From the NCBI GenBank assembly GCA_021432635.1, contig MU270030.1:186001-250000 (forward strand): a stretch of 64,000 nucleotides of DNA, written 5' to 3'. The position numbers and the translations under genes are program-made. Positions 12,070 through 22,020 of the stretch are shown here, piece by piece. A model generated the notes under the pieces. The model was not told the origin of the DNA. It saw only the letters and a program-made list of their open reading frames with translations, and did no database searches. The DNA comes from Thozetella sp. PMI_491. Lineage: Eukaryota > Ascomycota > Sordariomycetes > Chaetosphaeriales > Chaetosphaeriaceae. Within the stretch, counting starts at the first letter, position 1; the number at the start of each line of letters is the position of its first letter.

Positions 12070-13674
12070 TCAAGGTACATTCTCGCGCCCGGGGATAGTG
12101 CTATTAAGTTCCCAGTCTTTGAAATTCCGACTTGGTACTTTAGCTTCGAACATGATATCCAGTTCTTCGAACGTCCTCCCCTTCGTCTCAGGCATACAAA
12201 AGAAGCAATATAGCGTCGAAAGCGCGCCCAGGCCTGCGAAGAGAAACCCGATCTTTCCTCGCCAGTTTCCACGATCCTCATTCATCGCATACGGGATCAC
12301 AACGGCAAAGACGATTGATACGATGTGGCATGTAACAGTAGCAAGCCCGATGGTCATACCGCGAAGTTTTGCAGAGGAAACTTCTGCAAGAAGGACAAAG
12401 CAATAGGGTCCGATGGTAATATCGTAAACGAAGTTGCAGACAAGCATAAGGGAGCATTGAACCCAGGTTGGGGCAGTGGAGCTCTGAGGAGCGAAGTCGA
12501 GAGTAGCGATGACGAAGCAAATGACTGTCAAGATCGCGCAGCCCCAGATATACGCCGGCCGACGCCCAACATAGGACATGAGCCACCACGAGGCGCATGT
12601 TCCGACGAAACCAATCGAAGTAAGGCCGAGATTCATGCTAAACGCATCTCCGGAGCTGAGACCGGCAAGCTCGAAGAAGTACACGGCGTAATCGATAAAC
12701 AAGATGTTTCCGGTGAATGCTTGGATATCGTATGCCATGACGCAGATGATGAGACGTCGAAGATTGGCGCCACGGAAGCAATCAACAATGTTTGGCCATC
12801 CATCGGCTTTGTAGCTGTCTTCCAGCCGAAGGGTCTCTTTGACATGCGCCAGCTTCAAACTCGCGTCAACGCCGGCGGCAGCCAGGCGACGGATGGAGTT
12901 TTCTGCAGCATCATACCGCTTCTTCTTGCAAAGCCAGAAAGGCGGGTCCGGGCAGAAGAAGATGAAGACAAGCATCGCCGCAGGCAAAGCCCACTGGGTC
13001 GCGATAGGGATCTTGTACGCGAGTTTCGACTCGATGGAACCTGTGCCTTTCAGGATACCAGAGGCAATGAATTGACCCACGACGAAGGCCAGGTTGGTCA
13101 TAGATGCCGCGAAGCCGCGGAGGACCACGGGGCATACTTCGCCGACATAAGCGGACGCACAGATTGGGTAAAAGGCAATGATGCAACCATTCAGGAGCTG
13201 CCCGGCGAACAGCTGAGCCGGGGTCGAGCTGTAAAACTGGATGAAGATGAAGCAGACCGATAAACCTGAGCAGATCGCCATCATCGGCCTCGGCCCCAGA
13301 CGATCGTAAGCAAACCCGGCGGTAAGCGCACCAACAATGGCTCCTAGTTTGTTGGCATAGTTGAAGGCACTGAGCCAGTACGCCTCAATGATGAAGTTTC
13401 CGTTGTAAAGATAGCCGTACTGCTCCTTGAAAGGGCCGATTCCGACGAGGCTGCCGACAATGCCTCCGTCCATCCCTTTCAAGACGGTGGCCAGGTTGAT
13501 AAAGAGCGCCCAGAGGACAGCCGGGTAATGGTGCTTGATGGCATCTCGGAACGAGAGACTATGTTCCGTGTCTGTGTAGAGCTGGGCCTTCTCGGACTCG
13601 TCCAGTTGAAGGTCACCATCGGCAGCAGGGCTGAATTTTTCCTTCACGTCTAATGGAAGGTCGGTGGAGGCCAT
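12070..13674 (-). CDS. MFS permease, sugar-porter type
   Basis: A single-exon gene read from the ATG at 13674, giving 534 residues; an upstream in-frame non-ATG extension was discarded. It has about twelve hydrophobic segments. Sugar-porter signatures are GGIVGSLVG in the first loop, AYDRLGPRP after TM2, and the C-terminal PETKGRTFEELDIMFE. The N-terminal 50 residues are polar and cytosolic. Fungal relatives are proton symporters for maltose and other alpha-glucosides or hexoses at the plasma membrane. Here the neighbourhood is a catabolic enzyme set, so the substrate may be a glycoside or another polar nutrient (inference). It is divergent from the PhyH dioxygenase with a 778 bp interval. 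Confidence 0.92.
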   Translation of the reverse strand: MASTDLPLDVKEKFSPAADGDLQLDESEKAQLYTDTEHSLSFRDAIKHHYPAVLWALFINLATVLKGMDGGIVGSLVGIGPFKEQYGYLYNGNFIIEAYWLSAFNYANKLGAIVGALTAGFAYDRLGPRPMMAICSGLSVCFIFIQFYSSTPAQLFAGQLLNGCIIAFYPICASAYVGEVCPVVLRGFAASMTNLAFVVGQFIASGILKGTGSIESKLAYKIPIATQWALPAAMLVFIFFCPDPPFWLCKKKRYDAAENSIRRLAAAGVDASLKLAHVKETLRLEDSYKADGWPNIVDCFRGANLRRLIICVMAYDIQAFTGNILFIDYAVYFFELAGLSSGDAFSMNLGLTSIGFVGTCASWWLMSYVGRRPAYIWGCAILTVICFVIATLDFAPQSSTAPTWVQCSLMLVCNFVYDITIGPYCFVLLAEVSSAKLRGMTIGLATVTCHIVSIVFAVVIPYAMNEDRGNWRGKIGFLFAGLGALSTLYCFFCMPETKGRTFEELDIMFEAKVPSRNFKDWELNSTIPGRENVP

Positions 13675-14452
13675 TGTTACCAAAATGGGGAAAAAGGCAA
13701 ATCAAAATTCTGCAGTGAGTACTTCTCACGGTAGCACAAGCAAGTTGGCACGGTAGTGGCTATGAAGGGACGCGTTTCGCTTTCTCTTATAACCCATCGT
13801 CGGAGGGAAAGGACTGGCCATCATGGTGCCAACGGCGAAAGGTCTCATTCCTATCTCTCGTCCCAGCCGATATAAACTCATATCAGCATGCCGAGAGCCG
13901 ATAGCAACGTAGAGCTCCGATTGGGCAGTGGCCGCTTTGCAGCCTCATTTCCGGCGCCAATTGTCTCGATATTGCCAAGCAGCGCCTAACGGCACTACAT
14001 CGAACATCGTACATAATGTCGACCAGATTCTCCACAAAAGCGGAGACAAAATAAGACGAGACAAATCATCCACAGAGTTGATGGCACTGATAGTGATCTG
14101 CGCTTGACCCAATACGGTGCTGTTAACAGTCGTGCAGGAAGCGACAGCTGGCGATTGGGCCATGGGCCCCGGAGAAGCGGATCGTACCAAGCCCTAGCTA
14201 GCCAAATTGCCGCTCGATGGCATAGCCAGACCCGAGTACTCGCTAGCCTCCTGAGGCCCGCTAGTAGCGAAATTCCTCCTTACCGAATCCGGGCATATTA
14301 ACAGCTGCAGATACCCCCGAGTTGGGTCGGAATGGACTGAACGCGGACTTATATCCGTGACAGCAAGCTCTACTCGTCGGGTTGCTACCTGAACGTCTTC
14401 CCAGACCCCTCCTGAGCATCAGATAAGATCCCTACCAACCTAAAGGCCCAGA
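13675..14452. promoter_or_regulatory. Shared divergent promoter, MFS permease / PhyH dioxygenase
   Basis: A 778 bp interval between divergent starts, with no coding content seen. A TATA-like element for the permease is listed separately. A direct repeat AGCCGATA occurs near 13866 and 13908. Confidence 0.5.
13785..13791 (-). promoter_or_regulatory. TATA-like element of MFS permease
   Basis: TATAAGA on the minus strand, about 110 bp upstream of the permease ATG, a plausible TATA box position for a fungal gene. Confidence 0.4.
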
Positions 14453-15343
14453 ATGGCGTTTGAGCTTAGCCCCGAGCCTCAAGTCACCCTCGTCGAGCTG
14501 GCCCCGGAAGAGCTGTCGACCAAGAAGATAGGGTCTCGCAACCTCCAAGCTGCCGTTGAGGCACTCCATCGGGATGGCATAGTTGTCTTGAAGAACGCTG
14601 TGGACGTGGCGCACCTCGACAAGCTCCAAGCTCGGATGGTCCCCGAAGCACACGAGCTTTATGCTCGGCCAAGCACCCATCGCAACTTTGGACAATCCAC
14701 CGGGAATATCCAGCAAGAACCGGTTTTAGAAGAAGGATATATCTTTGAAGATGTTCTTGCGAACCCCTGGGCCACAGACGTCATTCAGTGCATGCTTGGT
14801 CCGCAACCTCACATGCGCTTCTACAGCGCCAACACCGCCTTCAAAGCCGACAGCCGACAGCCTCCCCATATTGACATTGACTTCGACTTTCCGAAGGTCC
14901 CATTCGGGTATTGTGTCAACGTCAACCTTGTGGACACTTCACCTGAAAATGGGGCCACAGAGGTGTGGCTAGGATCGCACGTCGATACCGACAAAGGAGT
15001 CTTGGATCCTACCGTGAAACACAAGCAGATCCGAAAAGAGCTCCAAGAAAGGCGACGCAAGATTAGCCCCCCTATCCAGCCAAGCCTCCCCAAGGGATCG
15101 CTCATCATTCGCGACTTTAGGCTGTGGCATGCCGGTATGCCCAACCAAACGGATAACCCTCGTGTAATGCTAGTGTCGGTGCAGTTCCCTCGCTGGTACC
15201 GCAGCAACCTGAATATCAAACTGCCGCGGAATTTGAAGGGTAAGATTCAGTGGGGCGGCCTTGTGCCCTGCGTGGAATGGGCGGACGAGGGATACGACTA
15301 CCTACAAGGCGCCCACGACCACGATTTTCGTCTGCTAGAATAG
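14453..15343 (+). CDS. PhyH-family Fe(II)/2-oxoglutarate dioxygenase
   Basis: A single-exon gene of 296 residues, full length for the phytanoyl-CoA dioxygenase family. The 2-His-1-carboxylate iron site is visible as H139-x-D141 (PPHIDIDF) and H226 (RLWHAGMP), with R237 in DNPRVML as the likely 2-oxoglutarate anchor. Fungal members hydroxylate, desaturate or demethylate small molecules in both biosynthetic and catabolic clusters. No signal or transmembrane segment. It is divergent from the sugar-porter-type permease and ends only 24 bp from the stop codon of the convergent regulator gene, so the two transcripts' 3' ends almost certainly overlap. The substrate is unknown. Confidence 0.9.
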   Translation: MAFELSPEPQVTLVELAPEELSTKKIGSRNLQAAVEALHRDGIVVLKNAVDVAHLDKLQARMVPEAHELYARPSTHRNFGQSTGNIQQEPVLEEGYIFEDVLANPWATDVIQCMLGPQPHMRFYSANTAFKADSRQPPHIDIDFDFPKVPFGYCVNVNLVDTSPENGATEVWLGSHVDTDKGVLDPTVKHKQIRKELQERRRKISPPIQPSLPKGSLIIRDFRLWHAGMPNQTDNPRVMLVSVQFPRWYRSNLNIKLPRNLKGKIQWGGLVPCVEWADEGYDYLQGAHDHDFRLLE

Positions 15344-15367
15344 GAGTGTAACAAAGTATATATCGAA

Positions 15368-16747
15368 TCACACTAGAGCTGCCTCTCTGTTGCGGCTATT
15401 CCATATGACCTGAATACAATCGATGTTGTCAATACCGGTGGTGAAGCGCTGGTTGTCTTTAAGAGACCACACTTCCTCGATGTCCTTTCTGGCTCTTAGT
15501 AGAGATGGAAGATGCCGTGCTTCAAACATGGCATCGAGCCTCTCCCGTACAAACTGGCGCTCTCGGAAATTGGTGGATTCACAGCCAGCAGTCCAGAGCG
15601 GCCACAGATGCGCCGAAGCAAGTGGTGACGTGGCGGATACCTGACGAAGATGGAATATGCATTGTTCAGGAAGCCCTAGCGATGGTAATGCTTTGTATGT
15701 TGCAACAGTGTTCAAGCAAACTCGCTGGAGATATATCATGGCAGCGTACCGATACGCTTCAGTTGTATGAGTGATGTCTCCCTGGTCGCAATCGGAAGTT
15801 CGCAGGGAGGCCAGAGAGGCTTGGATACTTTGGCCGCGAATAATTAAATCCATGCCATCGCTGCCTTGCAACCTACTGGTTTTACCGACTAGCTGCAGGA
15901 TCTGGCTTAACTTGTAGAGGTACGGCAGCCCTTCCAATGGGCCCGCATCTGGGAGGTCCAACGTGGGACTGGCAATTCGCGAAATAGAGGACAGGATGTC
16001 ATAGTAGAAGCAGAGGCTCAATAGAAACCTCGAGCTGGAGTCTTTCCATCTAAACTGCTGATCGTTTCGCATGATAATCGCGTTTGCGCCTGCTAGGTGG
16101 TTTACTGAATTATCAGCGGTAAAGATGCGGTCTGATATCTGCATCATCACGATGGCGGCGAGCGATAGCGCCGGGCTCTCGGTCTCGATTGTCCTCCGCA
16201 AAGAGGACAACGCCTGCACCTGGTACCGACAGGCGACCGTACCGAGGGATTTATCATTACGGAGGATAGCCAAATGCCGAGCGGCCATGGAGGAAGTGAC
16301 GAAGCGGAGAGAGGCCGACTCGGCTAGCATGGGTGTGAGGTAGACGAGGAATGGGTTATCGCACCCATATGCCGTTGATAGGGCCGCTGCGAGGTTCTCA
16401 GTCCAGTGATGAAGCAGGTAATGGCTCTCCTTCGTGACTGAGGTAGGGAGAAGGGACAACCCTGCCGGGGCAGGAGACCATGACCGTTTGATATGCGCTG
16501 CGGTGGCGAAGGACGACGACCCATTGTCGCCTGCAATCGGGGATTGGCAGCGCCGTGTCCCAGCTTGCCCGGTCGTACTTTGGGAGGGCGGGGGTACAAA
16601 GAAAGCTCGCCATTTCCATTTGACCCTATACCCCTGGCATGTCTTCCCAAGACGCAGACATCGTCTACAGTAAGGCTTCTGTTCGTCGCATTTGTAACCG
16701 TCTCTCCGGCAAGTTAAGCACCCATTTCTGGTCCTAGAATGTGGCAT
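15368..16747 (-). CDS. Zn2Cys6 transcription factor
   Basis: A single-exon gene of 459 residues starting MPHSRTRNGC. The zinc cluster sits at the very N-terminus: C10-x2-C13-x6-C20-x6-C27-x2-C30-x6-C37, followed by GYRVKWKW, a linker form common in Aspergillus factors whose C-terminal half is the fungal_trans_2-like domain. The rest is helical, with a HHWTENLAAALS segment typical of that domain. It is probably a nuclear regulator of the adjacent dioxygenase, cupin and transporter genes (inference from position). It is convergent with the dioxygenase, with a 24 bp gap. Confidence 0.9.
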   Translation of the reverse strand: MPHSRTRNGCLTCRRDGYKCDEQKPYCRRCLRLGKTCQGYRVKWKWRAFFVPPPSQSTTGQAGTRRCQSPIAGDNGSSSFATAAHIKRSWSPAPAGLSLLPTSVTKESHYLLHHWTENLAAALSTAYGCDNPFLVYLTPMLAESASLRFVTSSMAARHLAILRNDKSLGTVACRYQVQALSSLRRTIETESPALSLAAIVMMQISDRIFTADNSVNHLAGANAIIMRNDQQFRWKDSSSRFLLSLCFYYDILSSISRIASPTLDLPDAGPLEGLPYLYKLSQILQLVGKTSRLQGSDGMDLIIRGQSIQASLASLRTSDCDQGDITHTTEAYRYAAMIYLQRVCLNTVATYKALPSLGLPEQCIFHLRQVSATSPLASAHLWPLWTAGCESTNFRERQFVRERLDAMFEARHLPSLLRARKDIEEVWSLKDNQRFTTGIDNIDCIQVIWNSRNREAALV

Positions 16748-17740
16748 AGTGTACAGTCTGAGGTCCCAGAGGGACTATGGTAAAGAAGAGAAAATGAGCT
16801 GAGGTGACAGGAACTTGCGTAAAGCGATGCAGATGGCAGAAGATAAGGAAAACGAAGGCCCACTGGGTCCGGAGCACACTACTCAAGCGCAATCTTGGCA
16901 TCATCTCCATTATTTTTCTCCACGCTCGTACTAAGCACGCTTTCCTTGATTCAGCTAGTAGCCTGTGGGAATTTACCTTCCAGCTGAGAGTTGGAGCAAG
17001 TAGCGGCAACCAAATGAAGAGCCGTTGCGTCCATTACATCCAAGGAGAAAATTCATCCAGTCGAGATCCTCCGCCGCATCTTTGAGTTTAGACTCTACTA
17101 CCTCAAATTCAAGTCATCCAACTACCAGGCGCCGGGGAGAACTCGAGGTTGGCCCATTTGCATATTCGTGTCTACAGCTTCCGATGCAGAAACTCCCAAG
17201 CGTTAGCTCTCCATTGGGGACAGCACGCTGTCGGATACTCGAGACAACCCTAGGGAATAAGGGTCTCAACAGCTAATGGCCAGTTAAAACGATACCATAG
17301 TCCTTCCTCAGCTACTCACAAGCGAGCGATCCAAATGTTGGCCATTCTCAAAAAGGTTTTAAAAGAAAATACCTCTCGGCTTTCTCCTTGAGGGGTCGAA
17401 CAGGATGCAGAGAGGATCACGAAGCTGACGAAAAGAAATGGATGGCCTAACAACTGAAGGGTTCTGAAGCGGAAAATCGGGTTTTAGATACAACAATATA
17501 TAAAGCAAGGGTGCATTTACCTGCATGGGGCTCCATCTTCCATTACGCTGCTGGCTTTATGGCCCATTAACAAGCCGGATAAAGACAAAAATGGATCCGA
17601 AGGGCATCTTCCGTGAGATTTGTAATATATTCTAGGATAGAGTGACAGTGTTGAGGGCAGGGAAAGATCAAAGAGTTCAACATCTCGCATGGATAAGTAG
17701 GTAGTTCGTCAAGATCGAATATGCATTGGATTTGGGCCAG
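16748..17740. other. Intergenic region upstream of TF
   Basis: About 1 kb between the regulator start and the cupin stop, both on the minus strand. No convincing gene was found; short open frames have no family features. Confidence 0.5.
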
Positions 17741-18322
17741 TTATTCCCCATTGTTACTTGGGAGAAACTCATGCTGCTCCGGCGCAAGGGATTCCTTTAA
17801 AAAGCCCTCTCCGAGTTCAAGAGGGTGGCTATCCAGAAGAACGAACAGCATTCTACCCCATTCAGTGGCACTCGCATTCTGCCACGCGTGCATTGTGCCG
17901 CGCTGGACTGCTACATCCCCTCGCTTCAACAGCACTGTCTCGCCGGAGTCAAGAACCATGTTCATTTCGCCTTCCAACACGACGCCGTAGTCAAGGCTCT
18001 TCGTCCGGTGCATCATCGGGTTATTTCCGGGTGCAAAATCACATATGCGACAAACACTGCCTCCCTTATTCACCAGGCCGGTCCCCAGCTGGGAGACTTT
18101 GGTGTGAGCCTTGATATCTTCGTCGTGGTTCAGCTGCGTAGGGAATTCGGAGGTAGTGTAGAGTAGGTTAATGCCCACTTCGTTGTTACGCATTCCTTGC
18201 CATCGGACGTGTTCAGCAGAGTGGATGATCGCCTTTCCGTCCTCGCGGTGAGTCGTAATGTACCGGGTAATGGGTCTCAAGTTGGAGACCGGTTCATCAG
18301 AGCTGGTGGAAATAGACCCCAT
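17741..18322 (-). CDS. Cupin-domain protein
   Basis: A single exon of 193 residues from the ATG at 18322 (MGSISTSSDEP); the frame stays open further upstream but without a better ATG. The central part is one RmlC-like cupin barrel. Cupin motif 1 is degenerate (NPMMHRTKSLDYGVVLEGE, with H-x-T instead of H-x-H). Motif 2 is close to consensus (GDVAVQRGTMHAWQN, keeping the metal-type histidine). Small single-domain cupins of this kind are common in fungal clusters beside dioxygenases and hydrolases; some are metal-dependent isomerases, lyases or dioxygenases, others have no assigned role. Whether it is an enzyme cannot be decided here. It is divergent from the Dal5-like transporter. Confidence 0.85.
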   Translation of the reverse strand: MGSISTSSDEPVSNLRPITRYITTHREDGKAIIHSAEHVRWQGMRNNEVGINLLYTTSEFPTQLNHDEDIKAHTKVSQLGTGLVNKGGSVCRICDFAPGNNPMMHRTKSLDYGVVLEGEMNMVLDSGETVLLKRGDVAVQRGTMHAWQNASATEWGRMLFVLLDSHPLELGEGFLKESLAPEQHEFLPSNNGE

Positions 18323-19257
18323 TTCCTTGACTATTTGCCAATGAATAGCGTATCGTGCAATATGTAACCTCTGTTGAGAATATAAAAAAGAGGTAGAAAG
18401 GGGGCGAGTATGTTCAGAGCGGCTATGGAATCGCTTGGTCTGTTTCAGGGAGGTTTCTCGAAGTATGAGGCGAAATAAAGTGCCTACACAGCCATTGCAA
18501 TAGTTAATAAAGAGGGGGAAAACACAGTAACGGGATGAGAAAGAGAGAGCCAGTGTCTGGGTAGCCAATGTAATACTGCGGGGCTGGTGATTAGGTGTCT
18601 GGGATTAGCTTCATTAGCTACCTAGCCCGGGCCATGACATGAACCCAGTGGCTTCTCTGCTGAATATTTCCCGCAACCGCGCCCTCCAGGTCCGCCCGGA
18701 GCTTAGGGTTCGCTCCAGGTGACCTAGTCGTATGATCTCGTCGTGCCGAACAAATTTCGCCTCAGCATGATTTACCGAAGTTCGAGATCAGAAAGGGGAA
18801 GGCTGCGAGACTTTCTTCAAGGCCCCGCACGTTTCCCGAGCCTAAACCCCCGACCCACTCGTTTTCCGAGTTGCTTTTCAGCATTTAGCGCATGGTGATT
18901 TGCCGTAGCTTCGCAATTCGCTTCTGTTCTCCGGAGAACATGCATGTTTTCCTGGGGTAACGCCTCAGCTTCGCCACTTGCTGCAAGTAGCCGACTGCCT
19001 GGGCGCCGCCTCAAGAGGTGATCTAGACTTTAATCGAAAGCTCCGTGACGCATATAACCGATCGCGGTATAAGGAATACCCATTCCACCTACGATGCCTT
19101 CAACTGATGCCCTTCTGACTTGAGACAACACGAGATAAGAATTACATTTCGCTCTCGAGGAGCTCAGCGGCCTGTTCGTCGATTAAAATACAACTGCATA
19201 AGCACGGTTAGTTCCTTGTTTTTGAATTGTCGCGCGAGGTGCTGATTCGAGTAGGCA
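18323..19257. promoter_or_regulatory. Shared divergent promoter, cupin / MFS transporter
   Basis: A 935 bp non-coding interval between divergent starts. No coding frame of interest; presumably both promoters. Confidence 0.45.
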
Positions 19258-20874
19258 ATGGAAAATTCTACCCACTTCCAGACGGAGAAGGACTCTCATG
19301 TCGAGGAGCATGAGTCCCCCAAGAAAGTCGCAAATGAACTGGCGGCATCCGAAGAGTCTCCTCTCGACAAGAAGATTGTTCTCAAGCTCGACTGCCTCGT
19401 TATTCCTTTGGTTACAGTTGTTTACCTCCTGGCGTTCCTGGACCGCGCAAACGTTGGAAATGCTCGAGTGGTGTGTTTCATCATATTCAGTACCATGGCG
19501 GAACCATCACTGATAGATATTTTGACATAGGCCGGATTTCAAGCCGACCTAAAGTTGACTGATCTCCAATACCAAACCGGTGAGTACTCTCTGTTATTCG
19601 CGCTGACACAACCGTGAGCTGGACCTAAAAGATGTTGTGTAGCAATCACCATTACCTATGTCCCGTACATCCTCACAGAAATCCCGTCGAATTTAATCAT
19701 TAAGAAGATTGGTCCTCGGATTTACATACCAGTACTCTGCTTTTCTTGGGGCATTATATCAACTTTGCAATGCTTGGTCCAAAACTATGCTGGCGTGCTT
19801 GCCTGCCGATTCTTCTTGGGCATGATGGAAGGCGGTTTATTCCCAGGGATCATCTTATATCTGAGCGAGTTTTATCGACGGCAGGAGCTTTCTCTTCGAA
19901 TTGCCCTCTTTTGGTCGGCTTCCTCGCTCAGTGGAGCCTTCTCTGGCCTCCTAGCCGCAGCCATCTCCAACATGAATGGAGTCGCAGGGCTTGCAGGTTG
20001 GAGGTGGATTTTCTTGTTGGAAGGTGTCTTCACGGCCTGCTGGGCAGTTTTTACCTACTTCAGCCTGCCTAACAGCCCGCAGACGGTCAAATTCTTCAGT
20101 GCCGAGGAATCTGCTCGGTGCATGGAGCGTCTAAGACTCGATGTCGACGCTCTCGAGGACGAAAAGTTTAAGTTGGGGCGAGTGTTTTCGGTCTTCAGAG
20201 ACCCCCATCTAATTCTTGTCTGGCTCTGCTCGTTCTGCTCCGGAAGCGCTATATTCGGTCTCGCCTATTTCTCTCCGTCAATTGTGCGGGACATGGGGTT
20301 CAGCCCCATTCAGACACAGCTGATGAGCGTGCCGCCATACGCGTGGGCATTTGTCTTATCGACAGTCACATCCTACTATTCGGACAAGTTCATGATGCGC
20401 GGAGTTCCTATGCTCATCACTTACTTCATCTCATTGGCGGGCTCTATCATGTTTCTCGTCGGCCGCAGCATCGGAGTTCGCTATACTGGTCTATTCTTGC
20501 TGCTCGGGGGTGTCTACGCGAACGCGCCCGCGTTGATCGCGTGGGTTCCTAACAACTGTGCTACGCACACACGACGTGCCACTTCCGTGGCGATGACTTG
20601 CATCGCTGTCAACCTTGGGGGTATTATCAGCACATGGATCTTCCCTCAATCTGACGCTCCCTACTATCCATTCGCAGCCAAGTTCTTGCTGGCTATGAAT
20701 GTCATCGCTATCGTGTTGACCGGGTTGGCCATGTGGGTCTGTGATCGCGCCAACAAGAGGAAGCAGGATCCTGAGTACCGACAGAAGCTTCTTCGCGATT
20801 TGGGCGATCTTAGCTTAGCTCAGCAGCTCGAGCAGCTTGGAGACCACCACCCTGACTTTAAGTACGTTCTTTAG
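19258..20874 (+). CDS. MFS transporter, anion:cation symporter family (Dal5/allantoate-permease-like)
   Basis: Three exons, 19258-19470, 19531-19579 and 19643-20874, encode 497 residues. The fold is a 12-TM major facilitator. ACS-family signatures are YLLAFLDRANVGNAR at TM1, YVPYILTEIPSNLIIKKIGPR at TM2-3, FFLGMMEGGLFPGIILYLSEFY at TM4, and a C-terminal HHPDFKYVL tail. Relatives take up organic anions such as allantoate, nicotinate, tartrate or pantothenate at the plasma membrane. It closes the left catabolic block and is divergent from the cupin gene, so import of the pathway substrate is a reasonable guess (inference). Confidence 0.92.
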
Positions 20875-21246
20875 ATGATCTTGCGATGAGTCAGATTAGA
20901 ATACGGCAGCCTTGTGTCTTATTCAAACCCAGGGTATTTTAATATAGCTCAAATAAATTTATGCCGTCTATGGCAGCCTCCGCGGATGGGCAAGTCCTCT
21001 GTAATTGCATAATTTCCCACTTTGTACTGCAAATAAAGCGCGCATACTGCTCGGTAGACGCCGCGAATGCTAGTAAAATATATATATCTTTCTTCATAGA
21101 ACGGCCATCTCTTGCCGATTTTGGTGGGGCAAGCGGATAGTCCAGGGAGTCGGTATACAGTGAGGCTCTTTGGCTTTCGAGTGGCCAAAAATGCAAACGA
21201 TCTTCCAAGGAGATTGCTAGATACAATATTTGATATGCTTTGCTCC

Positions 21247-21263
21247 ATATATATATATATATA
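21247..21263. repeat. (AT)n microsatellite
   Basis: An uninterrupted alternating A/T run of 17 bases. Confidence 0.8.
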
Positions 21264-21420
21264 CAGCAAGGCGTGTATGAGCCGATATAGCTACAGCTAA
21301 AGTTAGGGGTTGCAATTTTAAATAGTTCCGGCCAAGTTACACTCTATGTGTGTGCTGGAGATCATATCGGCCATGAGCACGGTTTCCCTCGACAGGGGAA
21401 TAAAAGCAACACCTTAATCA

Positions 21421-21440
21421 TACATGAGTATACATGAGTA
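21421..21440. repeat. Decamer tandem duplication
   Basis: The sequence TACATGAGTA occurs twice head to tail, followed by a partial third copy (TACA). Confidence 0.8.
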
Positions 21441-21477
21441 TACACGCCCACACAGCTTATCCTGCGCTACGTCCATT

Positions 21478-22020
21478 TCAGTAGTTTACGGCGGCGGCGG
21501 CGGCAGCAGCTGCGCCAGCCCAACCAAGCAATTCGACACCCAAAGTCTTCATAGCCGCGCCAGTATGGGTGGATGAACTCGCGGACGACGCCGCAGTGGT
21601 GGTCCCACCTGAGGAACCTGTGCGGGAGGCACCCGTGGGAGACGTTTCTGTGCTGCTGGCGTCTGTGAGAGTAGCAGGCGATGTAGTCGCAGGAGCCGAG
21701 GTAGCATCCTCGAGGCCTTGGATGACACCGTTAATGACAGTGATGCCATTGTATACAATGGTGGCGCCCTTGTTCGAGCTGTGGCTGTTGCCATCGATGA
21801 AGTACACCGTACCATCATCACCCACGATGACGGTTATACCCGATACAACGGCAGCTTCTCCTGTGACAGTCGCGCCAGGGTCGATCGAAGTCGTCGATGA
21901 GTCAATCCCCACAGGGAGGGTCATGGTAATGCCGGGGATCGTGGCCGTAGTTGGTTGGACTCCAGCAGCCACAACGACGGAGCTAAGGAGCGCGCCGGCA
22001 AGAATTGTCGTAAGATACAT
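21478..22020 (-). CDS. Small secreted Ser/Thr-rich protein, probably GPI-anchored
   Basis: A single exon of 180 residues. An N-terminal signal peptide (MYLTTILAGALLSSVVVA) is followed by a valine/glycine/threonine-rich beta-type region. Then comes a Ser/Thr/Ala-rich stretch from about residue 105 to 155, suited to O-mannosylation. A C-terminal hydrophobic tail of Leu, Gly and a run of Ala follows a small-residue segment (STHTGAAMKT), as expected for GPI attachment. This is the general plan of fungal cell-wall or plasma-membrane mannoproteins. No enzymatic domain was recognised. Fungal gene predictions of this type evolve fast, so homologues may be narrow in distribution. Confidence 0.75.
   Translation of the reverse strand: MYLTTILAGALLSSVVVAAGVQPTTATIPGITMTLPVGIDSSTTSIDPGATVTGEAAVVSGITVIVGDDGTVYFIDGNSHSSNKGATIVYNGITVINGVIQGLEDATSAPATTSPATLTDASSTETSPTGASRTGSSGGTTTAASSASSSTHTGAAMKTLGVELLGWAGAAAAAAAAVNY

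Larger units (their letters stand above)
20875..21477. other. Convergent intergenic region with simple repeats
   Basis: Between the transporter and the small wall-protein gene. It holds a TA microsatellite and a decamer duplication, listed separately. No gene was seen. Confidence 0.5.

Noticed and set aside
12325-13263. 312-codon plus-strand ORF
   Set aside because: It is the antisense shadow of the MFS permease gene, which has full family motifs.
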